This document shows, one piece after another, positions 63,464-64,000 of a stretch of DNA of 64,000 bases (position 1 is its first letter; each line of letters starts with the position of its first letter). This stretch comes from Gammaproteobacteria bacterium (lineage in GTDB: Bacteria; Pseudomonadota; Gammaproteobacteria; Competibacterales; Competibacteraceae), in NCBI GenBank assembly GCA_024234995.1, contig JACKNF010000005.1, positions 172,789-236,788 on the forward strand. Direction: 5' to 3'. The notes under the pieces are model-generated. The model was not told the origin of the DNA. It saw only the letters and a list, made by a program, of their open reading frames with translations, and did not search any database. A program made the translations under genes and the position numbers.

Positions 63464-63934
63464 TTATCGTTCCCGCATCAAACGCTGCTTATCACGATTC
63501 CAGTCACGGTCCTTCTCAGTTGCCCGTTTATCGTATTCTTTTTTGCCCCGGGCCAGCCCGATGTCCAGCTTGGCCCGGTTATGCTTCCAGTACAGCGCCA
63601 GCGGAATCAGCGCATAGCCTTTGCGTTCGACCGCGCCAACCAGCCGGTCGATCTCTTCCCGGTGCAACAGCAACTTACGAGTACGGGTCGGGTCCGCATC
63701 GACATGGGTCGAGGCCGAGGTCAATGGCGACAGGTGGCAACCGAATAAGAAGGCCTCGTTATCACGCAGCAGCACATAGCTTTCCTTCAGGTGGGCACGG
63801 CCCGCCCGCAAGCTTTTGACCTCCCAGCCTTGCAGTGACAACCCTGCCTCGAAATGCTCTTCGATGAAATAATCATGATACGCCTTCTTGTTACCAGCAA
63901 TCTGATTATTAGAAACCGGTTTTTTCTTACTCAT
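63464..63934 (-). CDS. smpB: SsrA-binding protein
   Basis: Partner of tmRNA in trans-translation. 156 residues, usual length about 160. N-terminal NNQIAGNKKAYHDYFIEEHFEAGL, then GWEVKSLRAGRAHLKESYV, SPLTSAS, RTRKLLLHREEIDRL and a basic C-terminal tail (KEYDKRATEKDRDWNRDKQR) that enters the mRNA channel. It precedes the exporter operon by about 50 bases. Confidence 0.98.
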   Translation of the reverse strand: MSKKKPVSNNQIAGNKKAYHDYFIEEHFEAGLSLQGWEVKSLRAGRAHLKESYVLLRDNEAFLFGCHLSPLTSASTHVDADPTRTRKLLLHREEIDRLVGAVERKGYALIPLALYWKHNRAKLDIGLARGKKEYDKRATEKDRDWNRDKQRLMRER

Positions 63935-64000
63935 ATGGAAATCCTGTCAGTGATGCCGCAATCGTTCGCATCCCTCCCCCCTCCCCTGCACAGAAAGAAA

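Noticed and set aside
1..64000. CRISPR array, insertion sequence or prophage
   Set aside because: No regularly spaced repeats, no transposase and no phage structural genes were seen. The only direct repeats are the short ones listed.

Overview
The window looks like a chromosomal segment of a gammaproteobacterium of moderate to fairly high GC. Supporting signs are the conserved blocks trpF-trpB-trpA-accD-folC-SPOR, cmk-rpsA-ihfB-lapA-lapB, purM-purN and metG opposite apbC, the tmRNA tag ANDDSYALAA, an AcrR-type operator, and LolCD, LapAB and UbiG proteins. The species cannot be named from sequence alone. A phasin-like protein hints at a polyhydroxyalkanoate user such as a Competibacter relative, but this is weak.

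Layout. 1-5.3 kb: the C-terminal four fifths of rpoC, then an ABC-2 export pair instead of the usual rpsL-rpsG-fusA. 5.4-10.9 kb: a PAS-GGDEF-EAL protein, a TauE-like membrane protein with a coupled mini-ORF, a fluoride-type group (DUF190, CrcB), a DUF2892 protein and a Cache chemoreceptor. 10.9-16.9 kb: a poorly coding gap with one likely small lipoprotein, then an acrR-type repressor divergent from an RND adaptor and pump, with an 11-bp-arm palindromic operator between them. 17-25.8 kb: small secreted proteins, hemolysin III, purMN, dcd, apbC, metG and an HHH/phasin-like gene. 25.8-31 kb: asnS and a Ser/Thr kinase-FHA-FHA-PP2C signalling cassette. 31-37 kb: gph-ubiG-mtaD (mtaD broken), an OmpA-like protein, mtnA, and a cysteine-rich protein beside lolD-lolC. 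39-46 kb: comEA-like, lapB, lapA, ihfB, rpsA, cmk, aroA. 46-51.7 kb: a frameshifted SPOR gene, folC, accD, trpA, trpB, trpF. 52-58.3 kb: der, a type III restriction-modification pair, and ssrA. 58.4-64 kb: a YbhGFSR-like exporter operon and smpB, so both trans-translation components lie within 6 kb.

The genes are mostly housekeeping: transcription, translation, purine, tryptophan and aromatic synthesis, folate, fatty-acid initiation, lipoprotein and LPS export. The accessory parts are the kinase cassette, the restriction system next to ssrA and the efflux systems. The clearest oddities are a Mod gene whose target-recognition segment is visibly more AT-rich than its flanks, a kinase reading frame that continues past two in-frame TGA codons to a translationally coupled FHA gene, clustered frameshifts in mtaD, a frameshifted SPOR gene at an operon junction, and several small tandem duplications at gene 3' ends. 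I found no convincing wholly new defence or mobile system, no CRISPR array, no insertion sequence and no tRNA.
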